Assembly: GCA_030065915.1 (NCBI GenBank)
Contig: JASJCQ010000016.1
Location: 1-64,000, forward strand
DNA length: 64,000 nt
Reading direction: 5' to 3'
Source: Woeseiaceae bacterium
GTDB taxonomy: Bacteria; Pseudomonadota; Gammaproteobacteria; Steroidobacterales; Woeseiaceae
Positions 53,133 to 63,726 of the stretch are shown piece after piece. The translations under genes and the position numbers were made by a program. The notes beneath the pieces were generated by a model. That model saw nothing but the letters and a program-made list of their open reading frames with translations, did not search any database and was not told the DNA's origin. The stretch's first letter is position 1. The number at the start of each line of letters is the position of its first letter.

Positions 53133-54211
53133 CGTATTTTCAAGCTCGCGAGGCCAATCAGGACGAGAATGACCGTGATAATCCAGAAGCGGACGATGAC
53201 CTTCGGTTCCGCCCAGCCCTTCAATTCGAAATGGTGGTGGATCGGCGCCATGCGGAAGACACGCCTGCCGGTCAGTTTGTAGGACGCGACCTGGATCATG
53301 ACCGATAACGTCTCCATGACGAAGATGCCGCCCATGATCGCGAGCACGATCTCCTGGCGCGTCACCACGGCGACGACGCCCAGGGCCGCACCGAGCGCCA
53401 GCGCACCGATGTCGCCCATGAAGACCTGCGCCGGGTAGGTGTTGAACCAGAGAAAGCCCAGCCCGGCGCCGGTCAACGTGGCACAGAAGACGAGTATTTC
53501 ACCGGTGCCAGCAACGTAAGGAATGTCGAGGTAATCCGAGAAATTGACGTTGCCGGTCACATAGGCGAAGACGCCGAGCGCGCCACCGACCAGTACCGTC
53601 GGCATGATCGCAAGGCCATCCAGTCCGTCCGTGAGGTTCACGGCGTTACTGAAGCCAACAATAAAGAAGTACGTTACGACGACCTGGAACATTCCCAGCG
53701 GAATGGAAAGGTCCTTGAAATACGGTATCAGGAGCGATGTCGATACTGAGTCCGTCGCCGTAACGTACAAAGCAATGGCAGCGACGAGAGCCGCTGCAGA
53801 CTGCCAGAAGAGCTTTTGTTTGGCGGAGATGCCCGCCGGGTCCTGCAGAATCAGCTTCTTGTAGTCGTCGACGTAGCCGATAGCGCCGAACGAAAGCGTG
53901 ACAAACAGGACGATCCAGACAAAGCGGTTGCCGAGGTCAGCCCACAGCAGTGTGCCGGCCGCGATAGAAACAAGAATCAGCAGGCCACCCATCGTCGGCG
54001 TGCCCGCCTTTGGCAGGTGTGTAATCGGCCCGTCTTCTCGAATGGGCTGACCCATCTGCCTGGAGCTCAGGCGCTCGATCATTCTCGGGCCCAGGACGAA
54101 GCAGATGACCAGCGCCGTCAGCGCGCCGAGAATGGCGCGCATCGTCAGGTAGTTGAATACGTTGAAGCCGGACTCGAACTGGCTCAGGTATTGTGTCAGG
54201 TAGAGCAGCAT
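53129..54211 (-). CDS. mraY: Phospho-MurNAc-pentapeptide transferase
   Basis: [76 protein letters not shown]. Confidence 0.98.
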   Translation of the reverse strand: MLLYLTQYLSQFESGFNVFNYLTMRAILGALTALVICFVLGPRMIERLSSRQMGQPIREDGPITHLPKAGTPTMGGLLILVSIAAGTLLWADLGNRFVWIVLFVTLSFGAIGYVDDYKKLILQDPAGISAKQKLFWQSAAALVAAIALYVTATDSVSTSLLIPYFKDLSIPLGMFQVVVTYFFIVGFSNAVNLTDGLDGLAIMPTVLVGGALGVFAYVTGNVNFSDYLDIPYVAGTGEILVFCATLTGAGLGFLWFNTYPAQVFMGDIGALALGAALGVVAVVTRQEIVLAIMGGIFVMETLSVMIQVASYKLTGRRVFRMAPIHHHFELKGWAEPKVIVRFWIITVILVLIGLASLKIR

Positions 54212-55566
54212 CAGCTATCGCCCTCCTGATCCGAACGCAAGGCCTCAACGACGCGCTCCATGCGCATGGAGCGTGAGCCTTTGACGAGCACGTTGCTGTC
54301 CTTGCCGATGGTCGGAGCCAGCGCCTTGATCAGCTTCTCGACGGAGTCAAACCAGTGCGCGTCGGCTCCGAAACCTGACACCGTGTGCTTCGACAGCGCG
54401 CCTGTCGCCAACACGCGATGGATGCCGGCCTCCCTGAGCTCAGTCCCGAGACGGGTATGCAGCGCAGCTTCGTCGGGACCGAGCTCCAGCATGTCGCCGA
54501 GCACCATGACGCTGTCACCGTCCAGCGACGCGAGATACTCACCCGCGGCCAGTACCGACGTCGGGTTTGCGTTGTAGCTGTCATCGAACAGTCGCGAACC
54601 TTCAGGACCCGGTATCGGCTTGAGGCGGCCGTCGACGGCCTCGATCGTTGCGAGACTGGATGCGATCTCATCGGCATCGAGGCCGATGCGATGCACAACA
54701 GCCGCCGCTGCGCACGCGTTCCTGACGTTGTGAATGCCGGGCAGAGGCAGTTCGACCGTCACGTCGCCTGTCGCCATGCTGAGTCGGAAACGGCTGCCGC
54801 GATCGTGCAACTCCACGTCCGTTGCGCGAACGTGAGCGCCTTCGCCGAGACCGAAGCTTACGAAGTCGATATCGGTGACCAGCGTCTGCCAGTACTCGAA
54901 GTAATGATCGTCGGCGTTCAGGAAGGCACATTCCGGCCTCGGCTCGCCGGCGAAAATCTCGCCCTTGGCCCGGGCAACGCCGTCCAATGAACCGAAGCCC
55001 TCGAGATGCGCGGGTCCCGCATTGCTCAGCACGACGTATTGCGGTTTGACCAGCGACGTCAGGTACGCGATCTCGCCGGCGTGGTTCGCGCCCATTTCAA
55101 ACACGCCGAATTTGTGACTGTCGTTAAGCTTCAGGAGCATCAACGGGACGCCCAGCTCGTTGTTCAGGTTGCCCTGCGTAATCAGTGTCTCGGCCCGCGA
55201 GGCAAGGCATGCGCCGATCATCTCTTTCAACGTTGTCTTGCCATTGCTGCCGGTGATGCCGACAGTCACGACATCGAACTGGTCGCGCCACGCGGTGCCG
55301 AGGCGTCCCAGCGCGGCGCGCGTGTCTTCGACGATAATCTGGTTGATCGACGCATCGCACTCATGCGTAACAACGGCCGCGACCGCTCCCTGCTCCGCTG
55401 CGCTCGCCACGTAATCGTGGCCATCGAAATTCGGCCCGCTGATCGCGAAGAACAGCTGGTCGCGTTCGATCGTCCGCGAATCGATGCTGACACCGTTGAA
55501 ACTTGCGTCGCTGCCAACGAGCTGCCCGCCCATCGCGTTGCTGACATTCATGAGCGTCGCGTTCAT
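54211..55566 (-). CDS. murF: UDP-MurNAc-tripeptide--D-Ala-D-Ala ligase
   Basis: [49 protein letters not shown]. Confidence 0.97.
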   Translation of the reverse strand: MNATLMNVSNAMGGQLVGSDASFNGVSIDSRTIERDQLFFAISGPNFDGHDYVASAAEQGAVAAVVTHECDASINQIIVEDTRAALGRLGTAWRDQFDVVTVGITGSNGKTTLKEMIGACLASRAETLITQGNLNNELGVPLMLLKLNDSHKFGVFEMGANHAGEIAYLTSLVKPQYVVLSNAGPAHLEGFGSLDGVARAKGEIFAGEPRPECAFLNADDHYFEYWQTLVTDIDFVSFGLGEGAHVRATDVELHDRGSRFRLSMATGDVTVELPLPGIHNVRNACAAAAVVHRIGLDADEIASSLATIEAVDGRLKPIPGPEGSRLFDDSYNANPTSVLAAGEYLASLDGDSVMVLGDMLELGPDEAALHTRLGTELREAGIHRVLATGALSKHTVSGFGADAHWFDSVEKLIKALAPTIGKDSNVLVKGSRSMRMERVVEALRSDQEGDS

Positions 55567-57047
55567 GTGAACGCTCCGCTTTTCCTGGCCAGGAACGCAC
55601 GTGCAACGTCGACGTCCGAGAACGGGATTCTCTGGTCGCCAATAATCTGCACCGATTCATGTCCCTTGCCCGCAATGAGGACGATGTCGTCACGATCGGC
55701 TTCAGCGATCGTCCAGCCGATGGCGCTGCCACGATCCTCGATGACTACGGCCAGCCCGGGCGCTTCGAGACCGGCGACGATCCCGTCAATAATGTCGGAC
55801 GGTGACTCCGAGCGAGGGTTGTCGTTCGTAATGACGATTCTGTCTGCGAGACGCTCGGCGGCACGCCCCATCTGGGGTCGCTTACCGCGATCTCGGTCGC
55901 CTCCGCAGCCAAACACGCACCAGATCCTGCCGTCGCAGTTAACGCGCAAAGCTGAAAGGGCCGATTCGATGGCGTCGGGCGTGTGCGCATAGTCGACGAG
56001 CACCTTCGGCACTGACTCACCCACAGACTGCAGCCGTCCCGGCGCGGAACGCGCGCTCTCGAGCGCACGACTGGCGTCGCTGACCGGCACGCCAAGAGAC
56101 AGCATGACCGCGAGAACGAGCGCTGCATTCTCTACGTTGAAGCGACCGTAAAGCGGCAAGCTCAGGTCTCCGTGGCCCCAGGCGCTGTCGAACACGAGGT
56201 CGAAACCAGCCGCCGTCGGTTCGGCGCCGCGAATAACCACTGAGGCATCTGAGTCCGGTGCCATCGAAACGGTCACGATCGATCCCTGGCACTGCCCTGC
56301 GAGCTCGACACCAGCCGGCGTATCGACGTTGATGATGCGAATCTCGGAATCGTGCTCGAGGAACAGACGCGCCTTCGCGGCCGCATAGGACGCCATGTCG
56401 CCGTGGTAGTCGAGATGGTCGCGACTCAGGTTGGTGAACACGGCCGCCTTGAAACGGATGCCGTCGACGCGCCCCTGGTCGAGAGCATGTGACGACACCT
56501 CCATCGCCGCATGGCTCGCGCCCGCCGCGCGCAGCGCAGCCAGTCGCCGATGGCACTCGACGACATCCGGTGTCGTCATGCCGGAATCATCGTCTATCTC
56601 CTGCAGGCCGAAACCGAGCGTGCCGGAGTAGGCACAGGGCATGTCGAGCAGCTGCAGGCATTCGGCGACCAGCCATGCGACAGTGGTCTTGCCGTTGGTG
56701 CCCGTGATACCGATGACGTCGACGTCGGCTGATGGTCGGCCGTAGAAACGATCCGCGATGTCACCAAGTTGCTGCCGAAGACCGGGAACCGCGATTGACG
56801 GAACGCTGGCCGGAACGGCGTCGGCCCGCAGCGCGTCGTCGGGCTCGTAGACGACGGCGGCGCAGCCAGCGGCCATCGCAGCATCAATGTGGTCAAGCCC
56901 ATGGCCGCTCAACCCCCGGCAGGCCAGGAAAGCATCACCCTCAGTCAGGCGACGGCTATCCATCGCCAGGCCGGAAACGACGACGTCAGGGGCCTCCGGC
57001 TGCGCGAGCAGGCTGGGCAAGCTGGCAGTTGTCACGCCAGGGCTCAC
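55563..57047 (-). CDS. murE: UDP-MurNAc-L-Ala-D-Glu--meso-DAP ligase
   Basis: VIGITGTNGKTTVAWLVAECLQ; CVFGCGGDRDRGKRPQMG; TNDNPRSE (meso-DAP specificity motif DNPR). Confidence 0.97.
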   Translation of the reverse strand: MSPGVTTASLPSLLAQPEAPDVVVSGLAMDSRRLTEGDAFLACRGLSGHGLDHIDAAMAAGCAAVVYEPDDALRADAVPASVPSIAVPGLRQQLGDIADRFYGRPSADVDVIGITGTNGKTTVAWLVAECLQLLDMPCAYSGTLGFGLQEIDDDSGMTTPDVVECHRRLAALRAAGASHAAMEVSSHALDQGRVDGIRFKAAVFTNLSRDHLDYHGDMASYAAAKARLFLEHDSEIRIINVDTPAGVELAGQCQGSIVTVSMAPDSDASVVIRGAEPTAAGFDLVFDSAWGHGDLSLPLYGRFNVENAALVLAVMLSLGVPVSDASRALESARSAPGRLQSVGESVPKVLVDYAHTPDAIESALSALRVNCDGRIWCVFGCGGDRDRGKRPQMGRAAERLADRIVITNDNPRSESPSDIIDGIVAGLEAPGLAVVIEDRGSAIGWTIAEADRDDIVLIAGKGHESVQIIGDQRIPFSDVDVARAFLARKSGAFT

Positions 57048-58771
57048 CGGTCCAGCGCCTGTGCAACGGTGGTTGGAGAAGCCGCTGGCACGGCGTCAGG
57101 CGCAACGGCAAGCAGACGCAGCGCCTCCGCCATGACGTCGGAAAACACCGGGGCTGCCACATCGCCGCCGTAGTAAAGTTCGCCACGCGGTTCGTCGATG
57201 ACGACGACGACCGCGAGCCGCGGATCGGTCGCGGGCGCGAGCCCGGCAAAGATAGAAATGTACTCATCCTTCGAGTAGCTGCCACCCTCGGCCTTCCACG
57301 CGGTACCGGTCTTGCCGGCGACCCGATAACCGGTCACGGCGGCTTCGATGCCGGTGCCAGCCGGGCGAACGACTTCTTCCAGCATCCGCCGGACAGCATC
57401 CGCCGTAGCCGCACGGACGACGTTGCTCTCCGTCGTGTCTTCTTCGAGCGCCAGCAGCGAGACCGGGTGCGCGATGCCGCCGTTGCCGATGGCGGCGTAG
57501 GCCTGCGCCAACTGCAGCGCGCTGACCGACAACCCGTAACCGTACGCCATCGTGGCCTGGCTGATCGGGCGCCAATCCTCGTACGGTCGCAACGAGCCGC
57601 GAGTCTCGCCGGGAAACGCACTGCCCGTCAGCTGGCCGAGCCCGAAGCGGGACAGCGTTGTCCACATCTGCTCGGGCGGCAGCGTCATCGCGAGCTTGGT
57701 GATACCGACGTTGCTCGAGCGGGCGAGAATCGTCGTCAGGCTGATCTCGCCGAGATTGCGCTTGTCCTCAATACGCTTTGGTCCGACCTCGACGAATCCG
57801 GGCGCCGTGTTGACGACGCTGCTCGGGCGGTATTCGCCGCTCTCCAGCGCGGATGCGATGATCAGCGGCTTGATGCTCGAGCCAGGCTCGAACAGGTCGG
57901 TCACGGCGCGGTTACGATAGCGTTCGGGCAGGTACTGCGAACGATCGTTCGGGTTGTAGCCTGGCTGGTTGGCCATGCCCAGCACCTCACCCGTCTTAAC
58001 GTCGAGGACGACAATGGAACCGGACTCAGCCGTGTAGCGCTGGATCGCACTCTTTAGCGTGCGATAGGCGAAGTACTGGACGCGAAGATCGATGCTTGTC
58101 CTGAGTGTCTTGCCGTGCTTCGCAGGCCGGATACTGGCAACGTTTTCTATCGAGCGACCGTAACGATCCTTTAATACCTGCTTCTTGCCGGGTTCGCCGG
58201 CCAGCCAACCGTCGTAAGCCTGCTCGAGACCTGCCTGTCCCTCGTCATCGATGTTGGTAAAGCCGACGAGATGCCCCGCGACCTCGCCCGACGGGTAGTA
58301 GCGACGATATTCACGCAGGCGATTGACGCCCGGCAGCTCTAACGACAGGACCCGCTCCGCATCGGCGGGGCTCAGGTGTCGCTTCAGGTAGATAAATTCC
58401 TTGTTCGCACCTGCGGCGATACGAACGATCAGGTCCTCCTGGTCCATGCCGAGCAGCTTGGCCAGCGGACCGACCTTGTCGATGGCTGTAGCGAGCTTTT
58501 TGGGCTCGGCCCAGATACTGTCGACCGGTGTGCTGATCGCGAGCGGCTCACCGTTCCGGTCCGTAATTGCACCGCGATGCGCCGAGATCTTTTCCGTTCG
58601 CAGGTGACGGCTATCAGCCTGGTCGTTCAGGAAGTCCTTCGATAACACCTGCAGATGCACAGCACGGCCGGCCAGGGCCACCCCGGTCGCCGCGAACACG
58701 AACATCAGGAGCATGACTCTGCCCTTGAAAGAACGTGCTACCTGGTCTTTGGTCTGAGCGCCTCGTGTCAT
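57044..58771 (-). CDS. ftsI: Penicillin-binding protein 3 (FtsI)
   Basis: FEPGSSIKPLIIASALESG (SxxK), SSNVG (SxN), AGKTGTAWK (KTG). Confidence 0.97.
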   Translation of the reverse strand: MTRGAQTKDQVARSFKGRVMLLMFVFAATGVALAGRAVHLQVLSKDFLNDQADSRHLRTEKISAHRGAITDRNGEPLAISTPVDSIWAEPKKLATAIDKVGPLAKLLGMDQEDLIVRIAAGANKEFIYLKRHLSPADAERVLSLELPGVNRLREYRRYYPSGEVAGHLVGFTNIDDEGQAGLEQAYDGWLAGEPGKKQVLKDRYGRSIENVASIRPAKHGKTLRTSIDLRVQYFAYRTLKSAIQRYTAESGSIVVLDVKTGEVLGMANQPGYNPNDRSQYLPERYRNRAVTDLFEPGSSIKPLIIASALESGEYRPSSVVNTAPGFVEVGPKRIEDKRNLGEISLTTILARSSNVGITKLAMTLPPEQMWTTLSRFGLGQLTGSAFPGETRGSLRPYEDWRPISQATMAYGYGLSVSALQLAQAYAAIGNGGIAHPVSLLALEEDTTESNVVRAATADAVRRMLEEVVRPAGTGIEAAVTGYRVAGKTGTAWKAEGGSYSKDEYISIFAGLAPATDPRLAVVVVIDEPRGELYYGGDVAAPVFSDVMAEALRLLAVAPDAVPAASPTTVAQALDR

Positions 58772-59049
58772 TGCTGCTCGATCACGTAAATGTCTTCGGA
58801 ATCAGGGCGAATCAACTCGAGGTCTTCGCTTGCGAGCTTTTCGATCCTTGAATGCGTCGCCCACATGCTCTGTTCGATCTGCAGTTGTCCGTATTCGATA
58901 TTCAGGTCGTCACGCTCCTGAGACAGCCCCTGCAGCTCGATGAACAGCGTCCGGCTCTCGTGTTTCGTATAGACGAGTGCCAGCGCGCTAAGCACGCAAA
59001 CCACGGCAAATACGGAAATCAGGAAGACGGGAGACCTGGCGATAGTCAT
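58768..59049 (-). CDS. ftsL: Cell division protein FtsL
   Basis: Small single-TM protein between rsmH and ftsI; VYTKHESRTLFIELQGLSQERDDLNIEYGQLQIEQSMWATHSRIEKLA. Confidence 0.93.
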   Translation of the reverse strand: MTIARSPVFLISVFAVVCVLSALALVYTKHESRTLFIELQGLSQERDDLNIEYGQLQIEQSMWATHSRIEKLASEDLELIRPDSEDIYVIEQQ

Positions 59050-59981
59050 GCGACCTTCTCCGCGACACGAAGCCGGGCGCTGCGCGCCCTTGCGTTTGCT
59101 TCTACTTCGTCTGCAGTGGCTGCCCGCTGCTTGCCGACCAGCTTCAGGCGAGGACGAAACTCGGCGGGCACGTCCGGCATGCCCCGATACTGCTCCGTCT
59201 CCTGCGACTCGTCGCGCATAAAGCGCTTCACGATTCGGTCCTCGAGCGAGTGAAAACTGATGACACACAGCCGACCGCCCGGCGCCAGGACGTTGACCGC
59301 CTGCCGCAATCCATCTTCAAGTTGTCCGAGCTCGTTGTTGATCACTATTCGAATTGCCTGAAATGTTTTTGTCGCCGGATGCTTTCGCGATCCGTGTGCG
59401 GGTGCCGCGGCGGCCACGACGTCCGCCAGTTGCACCGTTGTCTTCAGGGGAGCAGTTTCTCTGGCCGCTACGATCGCCCTTGCAATCTTCGCGGCGGATT
59501 TTTCTTCGCCGTACGTCTTTAGGACTCGCCTCAATTCCTTTTCTTCCACTGCAGCCAGCCAGCTGGCGGCGCTGGTCCCTGTTCCCGGATCCATTCGCAT
59601 GTCCAGCGGTCCGTCCCTTTTGAAGCTGAAACCTCGTTCCGCCTCGTCGAGCTGCGGTGAGGAGACTCCGAGATCCATGAGTACTCCGTCGACACGTCCG
59701 ACAAGTCCTCTTGCTGCAATGAAAGCCTCAAGCTCCGCATAATCGCCCCTGATGATTTCGAACCGCTTATCGTCTTTAATTGACTCGTTCGCCGACGCCA
59801 CCGCCGCCGGGTCCCGATCTATCGCTATCAGTCGACCGGCATCGCTCAACCGGTCAAGAATCGCCCTGCTGTGTCCGCCGCGTCCGAACGTGGCGTCGAC
59901 ATAGCATCCGCTCGCAACTACATCCAACCCCTCTAGAACAGGTTCGAGCAGGACCGGCACATGGGTGCCGTTCTCCACCAA
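59046..59981 (-). CDS. rsmH: 16S rRNA (cytosine1402-N4)-methyltransferase
   Basis: HVPVLLEPVLEGL; YVDATFGRGGHSRAIL; MDLGVSSPQLDEAERGFSF; GGRLCVISFHSLEDRIVK. Confidence 0.97.
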   Translation of the reverse strand: MVENGTHVPVLLEPVLEGLDVVASGCYVDATFGRGGHSRAILDRLSDAGRLIAIDRDPAAVASANESIKDDKRFEIIRGDYAELEAFIAARGLVGRVDGVLMDLGVSSPQLDEAERGFSFKRDGPLDMRMDPGTGTSAASWLAAVEEKELRRVLKTYGEEKSAAKIARAIVAARETAPLKTTVQLADVVAAAAPAHGSRKHPATKTFQAIRIVINNELGQLEDGLRQAVNVLAPGGRLCVISFHSLEDRIVKRFMRDESQETEQYRGMPDVPAEFRPRLKLVGKQRAATADEVEANARARSARLRVAEKVA

Positions 59982-59987
59982 TGACCT

Positions 59988-60437
59988 CTAGAACGACAGG
60001 GATTCGAGTTCGGCCGGAAGACTTAAGTCTTCGTCTTCACCGAGCCACGCATCCCGCTTTTCAACCCAACGCTCTTCGTCCCAGAGTTCGAACTTGTTCC
60101 CCTGTCCAATCAAAATCGCCTGTTTCTGGAGCTCGGCAAAATCGCGAAGCTCCCGTGAAATCAGGATGCGCCCGCTTGCGTCCAGCTCGACCTCCGTCGC
60201 GTAACCGACCATAATCCGCTGGATACGACGGGCGACCTTGTTCATGCTGGGTAACCGGATGAGTTTGCGTTCCAGCTCTTCCCAGTCCGGCAACGGGTAA
60301 ATCAGGAGGCAGTAGTCTTTGTCGACGGTGACAACAATCTGGCCATCACAACGCGCAGTCAGCCGCTCCCGGTACCGGGTCGGCACGGCCATGCGGCCTT
60401 TTGCGTCCAGCGTGACTTTGGTTGCACCTCGAAACAC
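59988..60437 (-). CDS. mraZ: Transcriptional regulator MraZ
   Basis: GTG start then FRGATKVTLDAKGRMAVPTRYRERL; upstream ORF extension (to 60566) runs through the promoter. Confidence 0.95.
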   Translation of the reverse strand: MFRGATKVTLDAKGRMAVPTRYRERLTARCDGQIVVTVDKDYCLLIYPLPDWEELERKLIRLPSMNKVARRIQRIMVGYATEVELDASGRILISRELRDFAELQKQAILIGQGNKFELWDEERWVEKRDAWLGEDEDLSLPAELESLSF

Positions 60438-60490
60438 GACGACTCGGGCTGGTCCAGAAGCGCTTTTCAGGCGCCTTTTCCGGGCCGAAT

Positions 60491-60515
60491 ACCCATTTCC
60501 TCCCACTTTTTTCCA
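60491..60515 (-). promoter_or_regulatory. MraZ operator (three TGGRN direct repeats, 10-bp period)
   Basis: Minus strand TGGAA-AAAAG-TGGGA-GGAAA-TGGGT between promoter and mraZ start. Confidence 0.85.
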
Positions 60516-60524
60516 CTTTTCGAC

Positions 60525-60553
60525 ACTATAGGTCTGAGTCCCGGAAGCGTCAA
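60525..60553 (-). promoter_or_regulatory. Sigma-70 promoter of the dcw cluster (Pmra-like)
   Basis: Minus strand TTGACG-17 nt-TATAGT directly upstream of the MraZ boxes. Confidence 0.8.
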
Positions 60554-60820
60554 CAGAGCGCGACAATTATTGTTTGTTGTACAGGGACTTAAGCGCGTTT
60601 CCGTGGCGAAATTGTGGCGAAATATGGTGTTCTTCGCGCATATAGATCAGTAGGTTAGACACGCTTCATCATGTGAAACATGAGAAAATTGGCTGCCAGG
60701 GTAAGAATCGGGCAGCCGCGGGGCTTTGCCACCGGTCCCGGGTCGGTCCGCGCGCGGGACTTTCCCGACTGTCGCAAAATGGCGACAGGTTATTGATTTT
60801 GAAAGGGAAAGAGAGAACGT

Positions 60821-61178
60821 CGAAGCCGGCCGTAAGCCGGGTTCTGTCGAGGACAATCATTCATCTGGGACGGACGTCGCCATCCGCCTCTAGCGACCTA
60901 CCCGGGAGCCCGCTCGGGACCGGCGGCGGCAGTTGCCTGCCTGCTCCCCTATTTGGTCTTGCTCCGGGCGGGGTTTACCGTGCCGCGGCCTGTTACCAGT
61001 CGCGCGGTGCGCTCTTACCGCACCTTTTCACCCTTACCAGGGAGACCCTGGCGGTATATTTTCTGTGGCACTTTCCATGGGCTTACACCCTCCAGGCGTT
61101 ACCTGGCGCCCTGTCCGAAGGAGCCCGGACTTTCCTCTGTCTTGAAGACAGCGATTGCCTGGCCGACTCCGGCGTTCT
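60821..61178 (-). ncRNA. rnpB: RNase P RNA, bacterial type A
   Basis: Minus strand contains GAGGAAAGTCCGGGCTCC near 5', CGGTAAGAGCGCACCGCGC, and 3' CAGAACCCGGCTTACGGCCGGCTTCGACG; TACAAT -10 at 61186-61191. Ends approximate. Confidence 0.95.
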
Positions 61179-61243
61179 CTTTTTAATTGTAGCACCGCGA
61201 GCGCCAGCACAAGGATGCAAGCCGGCGGCGGAGCTCACGGTGA

Positions 61244-61624
61244 CTAGCCCTTGCCGAGCTGCTGCTCGATCGATCTGGTCTGTTCGGTGACCACATCGCC
61301 CGTGTGCTTGGTCGTCACCGTTTCGATCAGGGCGATCCAGCACTCGTCTTCTGCGACGGGATTATGCATCGTCCCCTTTGGCACGACGTGCATGTCTCCT
61401 TCTTGCAGCAGCACGCGATCTTCCTCGTACTCGATAAGCAACTGACCCTTTAGCACGTAAAACAGCTCGTCTTCGTCATCGTGTTTGTGCCACGTGAACG
61501 TGCCCTTCACTTTGGCAACCTTGATGTATTGATTATTGACCTCGCCGACAACGCGCGGCGACCAATACTCTTTAACGTGTTGAAGCTCGTTCAATAGGTT
61601 TGTCGCTTTCAAAGGAGTCGTCAT
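61244..61624 (-). CDS. Cupin domain protein
   Basis: FTWHKHDDEDELFYVLKGQLLIEYEEDRVLLQEGDMHVVPKGTMHNPVA. Confidence 0.88.
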   Translation of the reverse strand: MTTPLKATNLLNELQHVKEYWSPRVVGEVNNQYIKVAKVKGTFTWHKHDDEDELFYVLKGQLLIEYEEDRVLLQEGDMHVVPKGTMHNPVAEDECWIALIETVTTKHTGDVVTEQTRSIEQQLGKG

Positions 61625-61707
61625 GTTGGTTCCGGAGCAAGCAATGAGGTTTATCAGCAGTGAGACTACGTCTGTATGAGAGGAGATCTCCTACTCGAAC
61701 TGACGGC

Positions 61708-62316
61708 TCACCACATTCTTTTCTTTGCGTAGTCTGCGTAGCCTGTGTCATAGGCGTTCGCATCGAAGTCATCCGTGATCGCCTTGATGAACTGACCGGC
61801 GGACGGTACTCGCTCACTCTCATCGTCAGCCTCCCACAGGCGCGACCGCATCAGTGCCTTCGCACATTGGAAGTAGATCTCTTCCACCGAAATAACGATA
61901 ACGGTCTTCGGGTACTTCCCATTCCTTTCGAAGCTCACCTTGATGTCAGCGTCTGCTGTGAGAACGGCAGAGCCGTTGATGCGCACGACATTCTTGCACC
62001 CCGGCACCATGAACATCAGGCTCACGCGGCCGTCGCGGACGATGTTGCGCAGTGAATCGATGCGGTTGTTCCCCTGCCAGTCGGGCAGCCAGAGCGTTTC
62101 GTCGTCGACGACGCGAACGACTGGACCTTTGTCGCCTCGCGGGCTGCCATCGGTACCTTCCGGACCCACCGTCGAGAGCACGACAAAACGTGACGCGTCT
62201 ATCCACTGTCGGTAGAGCGGGCTGACTTTGTCCAGCACCTTGGCAACAGATGCCGGAACGGCTGCATCGTAAAGCTCTTCGAGCTCAGCGGTGGAGTTGA
62301 TCGTCTGCATAGTCAA
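61708..62316 (-). CDS. Pyridoxamine 5'-phosphate oxidase family FMN-binding protein
   Basis: FVVLSTVGPEGTDGSPRGDKGPVVRVVDDETLWLPDWQGNNRIDSLRNIVRDGRVSLMFMVPG; C-terminal CAKALMRSRLW. Confidence 0.85.
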   Translation of the reverse strand: MTMQTINSTAELEELYDAAVPASVAKVLDKVSPLYRQWIDASRFVVLSTVGPEGTDGSPRGDKGPVVRVVDDETLWLPDWQGNNRIDSLRNIVRDGRVSLMFMVPGCKNVVRINGSAVLTADADIKVSFERNGKYPKTVIVISVEEIYFQCAKALMRSRLWEADDESERVPSAGQFIKAITDDFDANAYDTGYADYAKKRMW

Positions 62317-62353
62317 TATCTGATTTATGGAGCCAGGTTACCGGGGTGCTTCA

Positions 62354-63121
62354 TCATAATCCGCTGCACTCTCGATAAGCGACAGCATAGGATTCCTCGA
62401 AACAGTCAACGAATCCGTTGACGACGCTCATATTCGGAGGCCACTGCATCTCGACCGGTTTACCGTCACGATCTACTGCACGAAAGCTGCCCGGCTTTGG
62501 CAACGCCGCCAGCGCATCCCGAGCTTCGATGAGCCGTTGTTTGTCCTTTTCAAGGAATGCGATCGTCGCATCGATGTAGAAATTCCAGCCGAAGTAGCTG
62601 TTCTGCCCGTCGGGCTCGCGGGTGCTGAGCATTAATTCGATCGCACGTGCCGTCTGCCCACCTTTGGCCCTCATCTGGCCCTCGTGAAACACGATGATCG
62701 TTTCGTCGGACTCGTGACGGTCAATGTACTCCCGAATCAGGTCGGCAGCGATGAGCGTGCAGTCTTCGTCTTTCGCGACCGCCCGCCACCCGCCATCGAA
62801 ACCCTGGTCGAACGCGTTGAAATCGAGTGTGAGCATCGCCTCGCGATCGAACGCGCACTTGCCAGTGGACGGATTGTCCGCCTCCCCTGATTTCGCCGTG
62901 TCCGGAAGCACGGAAGCCGAGGCGAGCATGAGGGCAGCGATGAGAAGGGTGAGACGCAAGTGCAGAATGCCGTTTCGGGAACAACCCGGGTTGGATACCA
63001 GTAACGGAAGATACCGCAGAGACTCAGAAATTGCCGCTTTAGCGAAGACACCTGCCACCAGCTTGCGGTATATGGCGAGCGGATTGATGGGCGACCCATC
63101 GTCGGGGTATCCGCTTTCCAC
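62354..63121 (-). CDS. Conserved secreted/hypothetical protein
   Basis: Long ORF with internal signal-like segment LHLRLTLLIAALMLASASVLP; true start uncertain. Confidence 0.55.
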   Translation of the reverse strand: MESGYPDDGSPINPLAIYRKLVAGVFAKAAISESLRYLPLLVSNPGCSRNGILHLRLTLLIAALMLASASVLPDTAKSGEADNPSTGKCAFDREAMLTLDFNAFDQGFDGGWRAVAKDEDCTLIAADLIREYIDRHESDETIIVFHEGQMRAKGGQTARAIELMLSTREPDGQNSYFGWNFYIDATIAFLEKDKQRLIEARDALAALPKPGSFRAVDRDGKPVEMQWPPNMSVVNGFVDCFEESYAVAYRECSGL

Positions 63122-63186
63122 GGGGTGCCGGCAAGCTGGCAGCAGGAATCAGTTCAGCCCTCTGCGCTATGGGTGATAAGGGGTGT

Positions 63187-63726
63187 TCAGCCCCCATTGC
63201 TCACGGCCAGTTCGGCAGGCGTGATCTCGGCGTCCTGCTCCAGGGACAGCATCGCCGTTGCCTTGATGCGCTCAATCTGGTCGCGGTACTTCTGCACGTC
63301 GTCGGCGGCATATGGCGACTCGAGGATCAGCCGGTACTGCTGCAGCGCGACGGCATAGTCGCCCTGCTTGTGTGCCTGCTGGGCAAGCGCCAGGTTACGC
63401 ATATCGACCTTTCGCGACAGCGCGACGGCACGCTCGAAGCTCTGTCGGGCCGCTTCATCCCGCCCTTGTGCGCGTTCGATCAAGCCACGGTTGTAGAGCA
63501 CGATGGACTGGTCGTTACGAGTCAGTGAATGCTGCCGCAGCGCTCGCGCGCAGGCGACGGTGCTGAGGGTCTCCGGCGCAGCACCTGCTGCGGCGTCGAG
63601 CGTCTCCTGGTAGCAGAGATCGGCTTGCCCGCTGACCGGTCGCGTCTCTGTGACCGGGGCTGCAGTCGCTGCCTGGGCCAGGCCCAGGATGGCGGTGCTT
63701 AAAACGATTTTGAATAAGGCAGTCAT
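63187..63726 (-). CDS. TPR-containing secreted protein
   Basis: Signal peptide MTALFKIVLSTAILGLAQAATA; TPR-like helices IVLYNRGLIERAQGRDEAARQSFERAVAL and LALAQQAHKQGDYAVALQQYRLIL. Confidence 0.75.
   Translation of the reverse strand: MTALFKIVLSTAILGLAQAATAAPVTETRPVSGQADLCYQETLDAAAGAAPETLSTVACARALRQHSLTRNDQSIVLYNRGLIERAQGRDEAARQSFERAVALSRKVDMRNLALAQQAHKQGDYAVALQQYRLILESPYAADDVQKYRDQIERIKATAMLSLEQDAEITPAELAVSNGG

Noticed and set aside
60673-61290. 205-aa plus-strand ORF and overlapping small ORFs across RNase P RNA
   Set aside because: They lie on the antisense of rnpB; this is a well-known source of spurious ORFs.
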